DNA of 16,936 bases from Poronia punctata (lineage: Eukaryota > Ascomycota > Sordariomycetes > Xylariales > Xylariaceae), in NCBI GenBank assembly GCA_022579005.1, contig MU401902.1, positions 1-16,936 of the forward strand, in the 5' to 3' direction. The position numbers and the translations under genes are program-made. A model generated the notes under the pieces. It made no database searches, was not told the origin of the DNA, and was given only the letters and a program-made list of their open reading frames with translations. Of the stretch, positions 6,330 through 16,936 are shown one piece after another; the first letter of the stretch is position 1, and each line of letters opens with the position of its first letter.

Positions 6330-9090
6330 ATTTAAACGTTGCTTTATTACTATTTAAAAAAACTTTAATATTTGTTTTAAAAAATATAATACTTTATTAA
6401 TTTAATACGTTAAACTAAATAAACCTAATACGTTACTTAATTTATTAAATATTTAATTATTATAACTTATTAAATAGCTAAAAACCTTATTAATAATATG
6501 CTAAAAAAAGTTCGTTTTTTAAATATTAACTATATAGCAGTTAAAGCTTGCTGCTAAGTTTAATTTAACCTAAGTACTATATACTACCTTTAACTTAAAA
6601 AGGAGGACTAAAATATAATAGTGTAATATAGCAGCAGTTTGCAAAATTTAGCTAATTGTTATAAGACCTAAAGCTTTTTTTTCATAAAAGAACAAAATAA
6701 TAAAGTTAAAAAAAACTTAATATTAACTTACTACTTGCTACCTTAAAATTCTTTTTATTTAATATTGCTAAAAATAAAATTTAAAAACAAAACTAATACT
6801 AATTAATAATGCTTAAAATTAAAGCTAATTTTTAAATCTAAATAAAAACTAATATAGTATACTTTTTAAATGCTAAAAAAGCGCCGGCCGTCTTTTTTTA
6901 AGCTATTACCCTAAATAAACAAAACGCTTTTCACTTATTTAATAAATTACTAACTAAAAAAAAGTTTAGCTAACTAGCAACAAAGCACTTTATAGCTATG
7001 TTTTAAATATTTAAGCATTAATTATTAATAGGTACCGCGTATTTAAAAATTGTTAAAAAATAAAATTGTATGCTAAAAATAATAAATTAAAACGCTTAAA
7101 TCTTTTAAACATAGGCTATAAAACTAAAAGCTGCAGCTTAAAATAAACCTAGCTTAATAGATATAAAAAAACTACTAACCTTAACGCTACTAACGCTTAA
7201 AAAAGTAAAGCATAAAACTTAAAAAAAAGATTAATACTTTAAAAAAATAAATTGTTTTAATAGCAGCTACTATAACTAACTTAACTTAAAAAAGCTAACA
7301 AAGCACCTTAGCTTTTAAGTTATTAAACAATACTAAGCAATTTATTAAAATAAACTTGTTGCTTATTTTTATTAATAATAAAGCAAAACATAAAGCAAAA
7401 GTATGCTTTTTAAAAAACGCTATAGCTTAATTTAAACTACTCTATTAGCAACTATAATAAAATTAATTATATTGCTAGTTATATAAGCAAGTTAGCAGCT
7501 AAAAAGTTAATATTGTTTATTATTGCAAAAAATAATTAAAAGGTGCTTTTAAAAACATTAAAAAAAGTACTATACTACTTTTATTAGTAACACTATAACC
7601 TAAACAAATATAAAATAGCTTAAATTAAATACTAAAACCTTTATATAAGCAATAATAATAAATTTAGCAACTTTAAAATTAAATTTACTAAGTTAGCTAG
7701 TTAAGCTTATATTTTGCTATTTAAGTTTAAAAATAATATATATAATAAGCTGCTAAACTAATTAAATATACTTTGTTTACTAAAAAAGTAAATTTTTTAG
7801 TATTCTTTTTTAAATATTGCAAGTATACTTAAATATTTAACTATTAACAATATAAAAACTTTTTTAATAAAAAAAAAGTAAACACTAAAGCATTTCTTAA
7901 CTTTTAAATTAGTACTAAAAAGAAAAAGGCTAACTAACTTACTATTTTTTAGCATACTATAACTTAATCTGCTAAATAAAATATAAAAAATAAGTACTAT
8001 AAAATTTCTAGTTTAAGTATAAAAGCTAAAAATATTAAAATTTACGCTAAACTCTCTTTTAAATAAGCAAAGCTATTAATATTTAAAAAATAATATTTTA
8101 CTTATTATACTTAAAGATATTAAAGCAATAATTGCCTAAGAAAAGTCCTACTTTAATAAATTGCACTTTGCTTACGTTAATTTTATTATAGCAAAGGCTA
8201 TAAAAAATAGTTTTTTGCTAAAAAAAGCAAAAAGCCTAGCTTTAAAAAACTAGCTTCTTATTTTAAGCTACTTATTATATTAGCTTTAAGTATAAATACT
8301 TATTAAAATATTCTTTTTAACTTTTTAAAACCCTTTTTTAAAAAAAGCTTTTTAATTATTAACTATATATTAATAAATAATAAATATACTTTAACTACTA
8401 AAGCTTTTATAAATATAAAAACAAACATATACTTGCTATTAAATATAAGTTTTATAACAAAAATATTAAAACACTTAAATTTAAATAAAATTTAAAGCTT
8501 TAAACTTGCAAAAGTTGTTAAATATAATAAGAAAGCAGTATAAGCTATAAATTAAAGTTTTTAAGCCTATTTACGTATATAAAGTTATATTATTTAAAAT
8601 ATTTCTTTTTTAATTATTAATATAAAACATAATATAATTATTAAAAAAACAAATTTATTACTATAATATTGTTATAAATATAAAACAGCGCTAAATGCTT
8701 TTTTAACTAAATAAAAACCTAATTACTAATTTTTAAAAAAGAATTATAAATAAAGCTAAAAACTTAATTTAAAATCTTTTTGCTGCTTAAAATATTATAT
8801 AATAAAAAGCTAATAAATGCAAAAAATAAGCAGTAATAAAATAAACATATAGCTAAAAATAAAGTTGTTACTTAAATCTAATAAAAAATCTATAAGTTAA
8901 AAAGTATACTAGCTAAACTAGCTAATCTTATAGTTAAAAAACAAAATAAACCTATTAAACTAATTATAAACTTAAAAAAAAAACATAAAAGCTAACCGGA
9001 CTTAGTAAGGTTATAATTAAATAAAGCGTATTTTTAAAAAGGAAACTACAACGTTTTTTTTAAACTTAAACTAAAACCTTAAAAAAAACA
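6330..9090 (+). pseudogene. Gag/protease region of the gypsy element, unrecognisable
   Basis: By position this should contain the primer-binding site, the gag gene and the protease domain. The bases just after the 5' LTR (6330 onward) do not match a tRNA 3' end that I recognise, probably because RIP has altered them. I searched for a CCHC zinc knuckle and for the protease D-[ST]-G motif and found no convincing match; all frames are broken. One oddity is the GC-rich decamer GCGCCGGCCG at 6881-6890 within this AT-rich DNA. Confidence 0.6.
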
Positions 9091-10030
9091 AAAAACAAAA
9101 TATTTAATAAATATAAATATTTAATTTTTAATAATAGTTAAAAACATTATAAGTTAAAGCGTAACTATATTAGTTAGTATAAACATTAACTAATTTAAAT
9201 ATTAACGTTAATAGCTAAAGCTTTTACTATATTTATTAAATAAAATAAAATAAAAGCTAGTATTACTAGCTTAGAAAAAAGTAAATTAAATTATTAAGTA
9301 TAAGCGTAAAGGAATGCTGCTTGCTAATAAAAAAAAACTTTAAAAACAAATTAGGCAAATAGTACTAAACTAACACTATAAATACTTTAATATATTTAGC
9401 AAAGCAAGTTTTAATAAAATACTACTTTATTAAAAAGAGTAAATTATTATATTTAATTAATAAAAGATTTTAAATTTTTAATATATAGCTTTTTATATAA
9501 AATAATGCTAAAAAAGGCAAAAGCTTATTAAGAATATATTTAAAACAACTTAAAAAAAAGCTTTATAAAACCTATTTTAGTCTTTTAAGTAGTACTAGTA
9601 CTATTTGCTTAAAAAGAAAATAAATTACTTTATTTTTATGTTAACTATAAAAAGCTAAACGCTATAACGTAAAAAAACTGCTACCTTTTACTATTAATTA
9701 ATAAAATGCTAGCTTAACTTGTTAAAGTAAAATAGTTTATAAAAATTAATATTTAGTAAGCTTTTTATTATATTAAAATACCTATAAAAAAAACCTTAAA
9801 AGGTTTTAAACAAAGTATAAAATATATAAATTTAAAGTACTACTTTTTAGCTTAATAACCAAACTAGCTACTTTTTAGCAGTTTATTAATAATATACTTT
9901 TAAAGTATTTTAATATATTTTATATTGCTTATATTAATAATATCTTTATATATTTAAATATAAAACTAAAATATAAGCACTATATATTTTAAGATTTTAA
10001 CTAACTAAAAAAAGTAAGATTATAAGCTAA
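9091..10030 (+). pseudogene. Reverse transcriptase domain of the gypsy pol (relic)
   Basis: In the family this domain copies element RNA into DNA. Codons 9631-9669 read a Tyr-Phe-Tyr-Val-Asn-Tyr-Lys-Lys-Leu-Asn-Ala-Ile-Thr run that aligns with the FCVDYRxLNxIT motif of Ty3/gypsy reverse transcriptases. Near 9843-9890 the sequence fits the FGLxxAPATFQ motif. At 9930-9941 the catalytic YxDD box is present as Tyr-Ile-Asn-Asn: both Asp codons (GAT after T) have become AAT, the predicted RIP change. The first motif and the YxDD box are about 98 codons apart, normal for the family, but lie in different frames, so at least one indel intervenes. Followed by a connection region and RNase H. Confidence 0.92.
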
Positions 10031-10369
10031 TATTAAAAGATATAAGTTTTGTATTACTAAAACTAAATTTTTAAAATTTATTATTAATACTAATAGCGTA
10101 AAAGTAAATCTAGGCAAAGTAAAAGTAATTTAAAATTAAAGCTTTTTTTATAAAAAAGAAAAAGCTAGTTTAAAAAAGTATACTTGTCTTTTAGTTTTTA
10201 TAAGTTTTATTATTAATTTATTTATAAATATAAAAAAATAGCAAAGCCTTTAAATAACTTAACAACTATAACTTTAATACTATAGTAAACAAAAAAATGC
10301 TTAAAAGCTTTTAATTAATGCAAAAAAAACCTTAATAAAAGCGCTTATTTTTTAACATTTTTTTAAAGC

Positions 10370-10640
10370 TAAAACCTTTATAAAACCTAATATATTTAAT
10401 AAAGTAGCAGCTAAAGTATTATTTTTAAAGAATTTTATAAATAATAATTAAAAGCTAGTAGCCTTTTATTTAAAAACCTTATATAAAGCTAAATTAAATT
10501 ATAAAATTTATAATGAAAAAATGTTTATAGTTATTAAAAGCTTACTTTGTTAAAAAGTAAAATTAGTTAAATTATAAACTTAAAAGGTTTTTATAATTTT
10601 AATAGATTATTTATTACTTAAATACTTTATAGTTAAAAAA
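10370..10640 (+). pseudogene. RNase H domain of the gypsy pol (relic)
   Basis: This domain removes the RNA strand of the RNA:DNA hybrid. It lies about 440 bp after the YxDD box, as expected. The frame at 10497-10523 reads Asn-Tyr-Lys-Ile-Tyr-Asn-Glu-Lys-Met, aligning with the NYxxxDKEML motif of Ty3/gypsy RNase H. The upstream part around 10390-10480 fits the TDAS...GAVLSQ...ValAlaPheTyrSer pattern with Asp and Gly codons mutated. It is in the same frame as the YxDD relic. Stops are present, so the domain is not functional. Confidence 0.85.
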
Positions 10641-11099
10641 GTACTTAACTTAAAGCAAAATAAATAAGTTAAGTTAATATTTTAATATAACTTTATTATT
10701 ACTTACTATTTAAAAGCAAAAAATACTTTAGCTAATATTTTATTATAACTTAAAAAGATTTAAAAACTTAATAAAAAAAAGGACTATAGCTTTATTTTAA
10801 TTAGCTATTTAAAAAACTAAAATTTGCGTTATAAAAAATTAAAAAGTATTTAATTTATTAAGTTATATATTAATTAATGCTATTTTATAAGCTAATAAAA
10901 AATACTTTAGTTTTTAAAAATTATAAAACTAGATTAAAGCTAAAAACTTAAATTAGTTAATAATAAAAAAGTTATTACTTTATAGAAGTTAATTAGTAGT
11001 GCTTAATATAGCAAACCTAAAAATAAAAGTTATTTATAAAGCTTATAGTTTAATTGCTGCTATATATTTAAGTTATAAAAAACCTATAAACTAATATTT

Positions 11100-11700
11100 T
11101 AATAATATTAGTAAACCGGTTTATATAAAAATATAAATAAATATGTTATAAACTGCTTATATAAGGCTTTTAAAGCGCTTAAAAACAAAATACTAAAAAA
11201 ATTAACCTTTTTTTTAGTACTAAAATATTTTTAGTAATATTTAGTTTTAAACTTTAAAAGTTTTTTTTATAATAAATATAGTTATAATAATACGCTAGTA
11301 ATTACTAACAGCTTTTTTAAACTATTATAAATAATTGCTTATAAAAATATAGTAATAGCTAAAAATATAGCTTAAATATATTATAAAAAACCTTATTAAG
11401 TATTTAAATAGCTAAAAGGCTTTACTAGTAACTAAAGTTTTTAATTTATTTTTAATTTTATAAATAAGTTAGCTTATATTTATAGTACTAAATTTAACTT
11501 TGCTGCTATAAAATATAAATAAACTACTAGTTAAGCTAAAATTATAAACTAGTACTTAAAGCAATAACTTTAACTATATATTAACTATTTTTAAAATAAT
11601 TAGTTTTAAAGTTTACTAGCTATAAATATAATTTAAACTTTTATACTATATAAACCTTTTAAAAAACTATTTCTTTAAAAAGTTATTATAGAAAAACTAA
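11100..11700 (+). pseudogene. Integrase domain of the gypsy pol (relic)
   Basis: In the family this enzyme inserts the DNA copy using a DDE catalytic core. The segment around 11210-11310 fits the DFIxxLPxS...LVVVDRFxK block at the start of the core. At 11421-11444 the frame reads Thr-Ser-Asn followed by a stop and Ser/Phe residues, which aligns with the TSDRGxQF motif. The second catalytic Asp there is Asn (AAC at 11430-11432). The reading frame agrees with the YxDD and RNase H relics. Position after RNase H supports Ty3/gypsy rather than Ty1/copia. I did not pinpoint the zinc-binding HHCC residues or the third acidic residue. Confidence 0.75.
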
Positions 11701-12419
11701 TAAAAATAAATTATAACTAAAAGTTTAAAACTAAAGATTTTAGCAATTTAATACTAACTAAATAACTAAAGCGTTAAAAAGCTTAAAAGTTTGCTTTAAA
11801 AGTTTAAAAGTATATTACTATACCAAAGTAAGCAGTTATAAAAGCTTAAAAATATATAGCAACACAAGCTAATAAATATTAAAAAAAGCTTAACTTTAAA
11901 GTAAGTAACTTAGTATATATTGTTTAAAAAACAAAAATATAAATAAATTAACTTAGTAATAAGTTAAACTTTTTTATAACTTATTAATACTATTATATTT
12001 TAAAAGCTAAATTTAAAAATATTTATTGTTTAAATTTGCTATTTAATTAGTAAAAAAACCAATAGTTTTATGCTAACTAACTTTAAACGTATTTTAATAG
12101 CTTTCTATTAAGTTAAGCACTACTTAAACTACTTAAAAAAATAAACTAAAATACTAGCAATAAAAAATAAAAAGTTAAAAAAGTTTTTAGTTTTTACGTT
12201 TAATATAAAAAACTATATTATTAAATATTATAAAAAAGTTAAAATCTAAATAATACTTAGTACTTCGCTTTTAATTTAAAACATGCTTTTTTAAATTATA
12301 TTAGTATTATAAAGCATATTTAAAAAAACTTAAACTTTTAAAGTAACTAATTAAGTAGCTATATGCTGCTAAAAAGGAATTTTTATTAAACTTTATTTTA
12401 ATAATAATAAACTACTTTT

Positions 12420-12560
12420 ATAAGGTAATAACTAAATAAAACGTTGTAAATAAAAAAAAGCTAAAAAACCAAAAAACTAAATATTTAATAAATATAAATA
12501 TTTAAATTTTAATAAGGCTACCTTTATAATTAAAAGTATTTAAAAGATCTAAAAATTAGC
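12420..12560 (+). pseudogene. Possible chromodomain at the C-terminus of pol (relic)
   Basis: Many fungal gypsy elements (chromoviruses) end pol with a chromodomain that targets silent chromatin. In the stretch about 12455-12540 the codons give a basic segment, then a Tyr-Leu-Ile/Lys-Tyr-Lys-Tyr-Leu-like segment and an Asn/Glu-Ala-Thr-Phe-like segment, resembling the EYLVKWKGY...EATWEP pattern. One base must be skipped to keep the frame and the tryptophans are not seen, so this is tentative. Position just before the polypurine tract is right for a chromodomain. Confidence 0.35.
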
Positions 12561-12803
12561 TAGGAACTAATATAACTAAATATAAAGCAAAATTAGCACT
12601 TACTTTTTAAAACTAGCTATAGCATAGCAGTAAAAAGCCAGAAATTTAAAGCCTTTACTACTATAAGCTACTATATATATTAAACGCAACCTTGCTTTAC
12701 TTAGAAGTACTAGTCTTAAAAACTACTTATTTAGTTTATAACTAGATTAAAAGGTTTCTTTTTTGCTTTTTATATATAATTTAAAACAAGTTTGCTTTTT
12801 CTT

Positions 12804-12813
12804 AAAAAAAGGA
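12804..12813 (+). other. Polypurine tract
   Basis: The purine run AAAAAAAGGA lies immediately upstream of the 3' LTR (one base before 12815). In LTR retrotransposons this RNase H-resistant tract primes plus-strand DNA synthesis. Its place and strand confirm that the element reads left to right. Confidence 0.8.
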
Positions 12814-12814
12814 T

Positions 12815-13126
12815 TATAATAGTAAAGGGGTATAAAAGAGCTATATAAATAAAAGAAACCTGCTATACTATAGTTATTAGTTACTTATTTACCCCTTTTT
12901 TATTAAGATCTTAAAGAAGAAAAAAAGCTTTATATTATAAAGATTATAAATAAAGGTATTCTTGTAGTAAAAGCTATAGTTAATAACTAAGATAAAGAAA
13001 ATATAAATAGGTATAAATAACACTAAGCTATATATTTTAGTTTTTTTTTCTTTACTTTTAAATTTAATTTTAAATATAAAAGTATATTAGTCTTTATATT
13101 AGTAGCTATATTTATTACCTATTACA
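12815..13126 (+). repeat. 3' LTR
   Basis: 312 bp, colinear with the 5' LTR. It keeps the ATTACA end that the 5' copy has lost. The differences between the copies go in both directions (sometimes the 5' copy is mutated, sometimes this one), as expected when RIP strikes each copy independently. The TATA-like and AAAGGGGTA / TACCCCTTT inverted-repeat features are retained. Confidence 0.93.
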
Positions 13127-13131
13127 CTAAA
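13127..13131. repeat. Right target-site duplication (CTAAA)
   Basis: CTAAA directly follows the 3' LTR and equals the five bases before the 5' LTR (6013-6017). Confidence 0.85.
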
Positions 13132-13680
13132 TAGGCCTTTATTTTAAATATACCTACTATTATTATTTTTTGCTTTTTTTATACTAAAGACGTATAAATT
13201 AACGCCTTTTAAGTATAGCTTTGTTTAAAAAGTAAATTTGCTATATAAAGCGCTAGTAATAAAAGCTTAAAGCTTAAATAACTGCTTAATTTATTTTAAA
13301 TTAAATTTGCAGCCTAGCTACATTTTAACTTTTTTAAAAAAAGCCTTTTATGAGATTTATAGCGTTTTTTATATAATTTTAAAAATATAACGCCTTGCAC
13401 GTTTATTAAAGTTACTAGGTTAGCTAGGCTTAAGCTTGTTAAAAAGTAATTGCGTTTTTATAAAAGTAGCATATAGTGTTTATAATAGTATTACAATAGC
13501 ACTTATACTATTGCGCTAAGTTTTTTTTACTTTAAGCTTTTAAAATAAAAGCTATAATAGCAGTATAAACTTTAAAACTTAAATACTAATAAAGGCGTTA
13601 ATTTTGCTATAAAACAGTACTAAAAAATTTGCATAATAATACTATTTTATATATATTTTGTTAAGTTAAAAAAGTAAAGT
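13132..13680 (-). pseudogene. Presumed N-terminal half of the same transposase (relic)
   Basis: This is the remaining internal DNA of the split Tc1/mariner element, between the right target duplication and the right inverted repeat. By position it must hold the 5' part of the transposase gene, which in this family encodes paired helix-turn-helix DNA-binding domains. The sequence is heavily RIP-mutated, and I could not recognise the helix-turn-helix segments or a start codon with confidence. The assignment therefore rests on position and length, not on sequence motifs. Confidence 0.5.
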
Positions 13681-13724
13681 AAAAATAAGGTTAGTAAAAA
13701 AAGACAGGTTGTAAAACGCAATAG

Positions 13725-13761
13725 TAAGGCATGCACAATTACTTTTGTCTAGTTATTTTAC
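13725..13761 (-). repeat. Right terminal inverted repeat of the Tc1/mariner element
   Basis: It matches the left repeat (5235-5271) in inverted orientation at 34 of 37 positions. Its three differences are CpA-to-TpA type changes, so this end has been RIP-mutated where the left end has not. The TA at 13759-13760 corresponds to the target dinucleotide. Confidence 0.88.
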
Positions 13762-13900
13762 TTCGATTAAATAAGATAAGATCAGTGCGCACTATTTATT
13801 AAAAGTAACAAGTTATAAGATAATAAGAATTAATATAATGCCTATATAGTAGAATTTATATAGCTATAGTGAAGATTACTATAAAGAAAAAGGTTTTTTT
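13762..13900. other. Less mutated flank right of the Tc1/mariner element
   Basis: This stretch is AT-rich but still contains TCA, TGA, CGA and the palindrome AGTGCGCACT (13786-13795), unlike the blocks on either side. It may be unique DNA at the original insertion site that received only light, spreading RIP. It could alternatively be the start of the next element. No gene is visible. Confidence 0.4.
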
Positions 13901-16900
13901 ATAAAGGGTTTTTTTTTACTTATTTAGTATAGGAAAACTTTATAATAAAAAGAAAATTTAGCTTTTTATATATATATTAATTAATTTATATAATTTAGCT
14001 AATTTGCTTAGTTTTAATAATTAAAAGTTTTATTATACTTATTATTATAATTAAAATATTATAATTATAGCTACTTAGCAAAAATAACATTAGCTAATAA
14101 AGTTTAACTATTTTGCTTAAAGGATTTTTATTATTAAAATAAAAAACTTAAAATAAAAGCTTTAGCTTTATAGCTATAGCAATATATTAAGTTAAAAAAT
14201 AAAAAGCCTTAGCTTAAATAATTTAAACTTGTTAATATTATTAACTTAATAAAAAGCTTATTACTTTTATAACTAAAAAAACTAAATTTAAGTTTTATAT
14301 AGCTTAAAATACTTTTATTTTAAATAAAGATAAATAAGTTAACGTTACGATTTTTTTAATAAACTTTTATAATTTTACTAAAAGATTTAAATTAATATTT
14401 ATATTTTTTAAAAATAAATATATATAAAGCGTTAAAGCTTAAAAAACACTTAATAAAAGAATAGTAAAGCTAAAGGCTTAAATAAGTAAAATTATATTTA
14501 AAAACTATAAACATTTTTATATAAAATATAACAAAAAAGTAAATATATAATATAATAACTTTTAAAAAGTTAAAAAACTTATAACTAAAGTATTGCTAGC
14601 TATTATTTAAGTAAACCTTTTTAACTTTATTAAAAAAAAGCGTAAAGAAACTAATAAAAAATCTTAAAAGATTTATTATAAAGTAAAAATATTATATTTT
14701 ATAATTTAAGCAATATAAACTTAATATATTACTTAGCACTTATTTTCTTTTTTAACAACTTTTTAAAGCTTTTAATAATAAATATAAATATTAATACAAC
14801 TTTTTTAAAATTATATATAAAAAATAAATATAAAAAAAACTTTATTATTTAAAATTAGCTACTAACTTTTAAATATAAGTAGTAATTAATTAAAAGCTTA
14901 AAAGAACAAAAATAGAAAAAAAAGTTTTTTATAATATTTAATAAAAAAAAACTAAACTTAAAAGTTAAAAAGTAAAAATACCTTTTTATTATTAATAAGT
15001 ACTTTATTTATAAATAAAAAATAAAAACGATTTTTTATACTATAACTTTTAGCTAAAATAAAAAAGCTGCTTGCTAGAAAACTATTAACTTATTAAAACA
15101 AACTAAAAAATATATATATAACTTAAAAAACGTATGCTTAGCATATAAAAGCTATTATAACCTTTTTAAATACTAGTATATATTTTTAAAGCTTTTTAAA
15201 AAAAGCTTTACTAAAAGCTTAATATATAAAAACTTTATTAAGTTCAAAATTAAATATAATTTAAACTTTTAAAAAAATTTAAAATTATTAAAAAAATAAA
15301 AGTAATTTACAAAAAAGTAAAAATAACTAATAGCTTATAAAAAAAAAGAAAAAGCATAACTAAAATAAGTTTTTATATATGCAAGTTTTAAAATATGAAA
15401 AAAGCTTGTATAAAAACTATACTTATTTAAAAACTTAGCAATATTTAACTTAAAATTTATATTATATATTTTTAATAAAATTAAGCGCTTTTATAATATT
15501 AAAAGTGTTTTTAAAAGAAATTTATTTTAAGCTAAAAACTTAGTTATAATTATATAAGCTTATAAAAAAGTAAATATAAAAATATAAAAAACTAAAAAAC
15601 TATTTATATTAAAGCTTAAAAATAGAGCTTATTATAAAACTTTAATAATAAATATTCCTTTTTTTATACTTTTATTTAAAAAGAAATTTAATAAAATATA
15701 AAGCTACTAAAAAGCTATTTTAAAAAACTTAATAACTTAATATTATATTAAATATAAAATAAGTATAGCTAATATATTTTAAAATACTTAATATTAAATA
15801 TCAATAACGCTTGTTTTTATACTTAAAAAAATACATAAATAAAATATACTAAATATATTAGTCCGGCTATAGTAAATATAATTATAACACGTTACTATTA
15901 ATAGTACTATGTTAACTTAATTAATTAAAAGAAAAAGAAGTTATAAGGACTTTTTTTAATAAGTTTTATATAGCTATAAAAGTTTGCATTATAATTAAAA
16001 CCTATTAGCAATATAAAAAAACATATCTTTGCTACATATTTAATATATAAAGAACGCGTACTCTTTATATACTAATTATATACTATATACGTATATTATA
16101 TATATATACTCTTTTAATAAAGTAAGTTTAACGTAATTAATAACAAATATATAAAAGACTAAATATTTATGTTTATAAAATATTTACGTTTTAATAGCTT
16201 TAATATAATTAATAAAGTTAAAAGTATTAAAAGAAATTTTAACACTTGCTATTTTTCTTTTAACTATATTTTTATTTTTTTATGCTTTTATTTTTAACTT
16301 ATAAGCGATCTACTATTATTTTAATTTTTATTTATATTTAATTTGTTATAATAAAAGATTTAAGTGCTTAGTTAAAAGTTGTTTTTATAAATAAATTTGC
16401 AAGGTTATCTTTTTTATTAATTTAATATATTTTTGCAATTTTTTTATAGGAGTATTATAGCAATATTACGTTAATTATAAAGCATTTTTTTTATATACTT
16501 TTAAGCTTTATAAGATATTAATAAAGCGACTTAAAATTAGTATAAAGTACTAAAAAAATTAAAAATAATTTAAATATTTTAAAGATTAAGTATAAAGTAG
16601 TATATAAAGCAATAGCGCTATTAACTTTGTTAACTATACTATATAGTATATTAATAAAAATAAATTAAATAATGCGCTTATATTTACTTAAGTTTTAATA
16701 TATAATATTGCTAATAATTTTATATTTATTTTGATTATAATTTAAAATTAATTTAGTAGTAAAAATAATAATAAAACTAATTTAAAAGCTTAAGTTAGTA
16801 TTGTTAGCAAATAGTTTATTTATAGAAATAAACAGCTTTGTTTTTATTAAGTTTAAAAGTATATATATTAATTTATAGTGCTTATTTTTAATTTGCTAGT

Positions 16901-16936
16901 TAATTTGCTTATTTAACGCTTAAATATTATTTTTTA
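13901..16936. repeat. AT-rich RIP-degraded block, identity unresolved
   Basis: Three kilobases have the same composition as the other blocks: dense stops in every frame, almost no TCA or TGA, and retained GCA/TGC. I scanned for LTR pairs, for reverse transcriptase, integrase and transposase motifs, and for inverted repeats, and found nothing I can defend. Short near-palindromes occur (for example around 15893-15910), but AT-rich DNA produces these often. It is most likely one or more decayed transposons continuing past the right edge. Confidence 0.65.

Larger units (their letters stand above)
6018..13126 (+). mobile_element. Ty3/gypsy LTR retrotransposon, full length but RIP-inactivated
   Basis: A 7109-bp element with two 312-bp LTRs is flanked by the direct repeat CTAAA (6013-6017 and 13127-13131). 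The order of recognisable pol relics on the plus strand is reverse transcriptase (about 9600-9990), RNase H (about 10380-10640), integrase (about 11170-11470), and then possibly a chromodomain. Reverse transcriptase before integrase is the Ty3/gypsy order; Ty1/copia has the reverse. A polypurine tract precedes the 3' LTR. The region 6330-9100 should hold gag and protease but is not recognisable. Stops are dense throughout, so the copy cannot encode protein. It lies inside, and is therefore younger than, the Tc1/mariner element. Confidence 0.93.
5238..13758 (-). mobile_element. Tc1/mariner (DD34E) DNA transposon, RIP-degraded, split by an LTR element
   Basis: The two ends are 37-bp inverted repeats (5235-5271 and 13725-13761), each containing a TA that would be the expected target duplication (5236-5237 and 13759-13760). 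Between them, the minus strand carries the C-terminal catalytic part of a Tc1-type transposase. A 7.1 kb Ty3/gypsy element with its own 5-bp target duplication is inserted at 6013/13131. Subtracting it leaves about 1.4 kb, typical for Tc1/mariner. The left 80 bp is hardly mutated, while the interior and right end are strongly RIP-mutated. The element is certainly inactive: the transposase has many stops, a frameshift and a substituted catalytic residue. Membership of the family is inferred from the motif plus the TIR/TA structure. Confidence 0.85.

Noticed and set aside
7500..7560. Gag CCHC zinc knuckle
   Set aside because: A Cys-containing stretch lacks the His and the last Cys at the required spacing, even allowing for RIP changes.
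13770..13960. LTR of a further (Ty1/copia-like) element
   Set aside because: The sequence has an LTR-like look, but no second copy lies in the window and no copia domains were found to its right.
1..16936. Mitochondrial or plastid origin because of very low GC
   Set aside because: No mitochondrial genes, rRNAs or tRNAs are visible. The AT richness coincides with nuclear-type transposons carrying CpA-directed transitions, and a GC-balanced island is embedded.

Overview
The window looks like filamentous ascomycete DNA in which repeats have been mutated by RIP (repeat-induced point mutation: C to T and G to A, mainly at CpA/TpG). Most of it (about 1-1690, 5330-13720 and 13900-16936) is extremely AT-rich and full of stop codons on both strands. 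TCA and TGA trinucleotides are almost absent there, and no intact gene is visible. A 3.5 kb island of ordinary base composition (about 1731-5330) lies between the AT-rich blocks. No organism can be named from this; the compartmented AT-rich/GC-balanced layout and RIP-like decay fit Pezizomycotina.

Layout. 1-1530: AT-rich decayed DNA of unresolved identity, with a short lysine-rich-looking 9-bp repeat. 1531-1690: a 20-bp tandem repeat, eight copies, at the border of the island. 1731-5234: the island, holding GGTACCC clusters, a perfect palindrome, a small AT-rich interruption, a tRNA-like A-box/B-box remnant and only weak short ORFs; I can support no protein-coding gene in it. 5238-13758: a Tc1/mariner DNA transposon (DD34E type, transposase on the minus strand) whose 37-bp terminal inverted repeats now lie 8.5 kb apart because a 7.1 kb Ty3/gypsy LTR retrotransposon (6018-13126, plus strand) is inserted in it. 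The retroelement has two 312-bp LTRs, a 5-bp target duplication (CTAAA), a polypurine tract, and recognisable but broken reverse transcriptase, RNase H and integrase. Removing it and one target copy leaves a DNA transposon of about 1.4 kb, a normal size for the family. 13762-13900: moderately AT-rich flanking DNA. 13900-16936: another AT-rich decayed block, not identified.

How it fits together: a DNA transposon landed beside the island, a gypsy element later jumped into it, and RIP then disabled both. Catalytic codons are hit as RIP predicts: the reverse transcriptase aspartates became asparagines, and the transposase third acidic residue became lysine. Nothing here looks like a working system. 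The most informative observations are the nested transposon architecture, the graded RIP at repeat borders, and the unexplained island.
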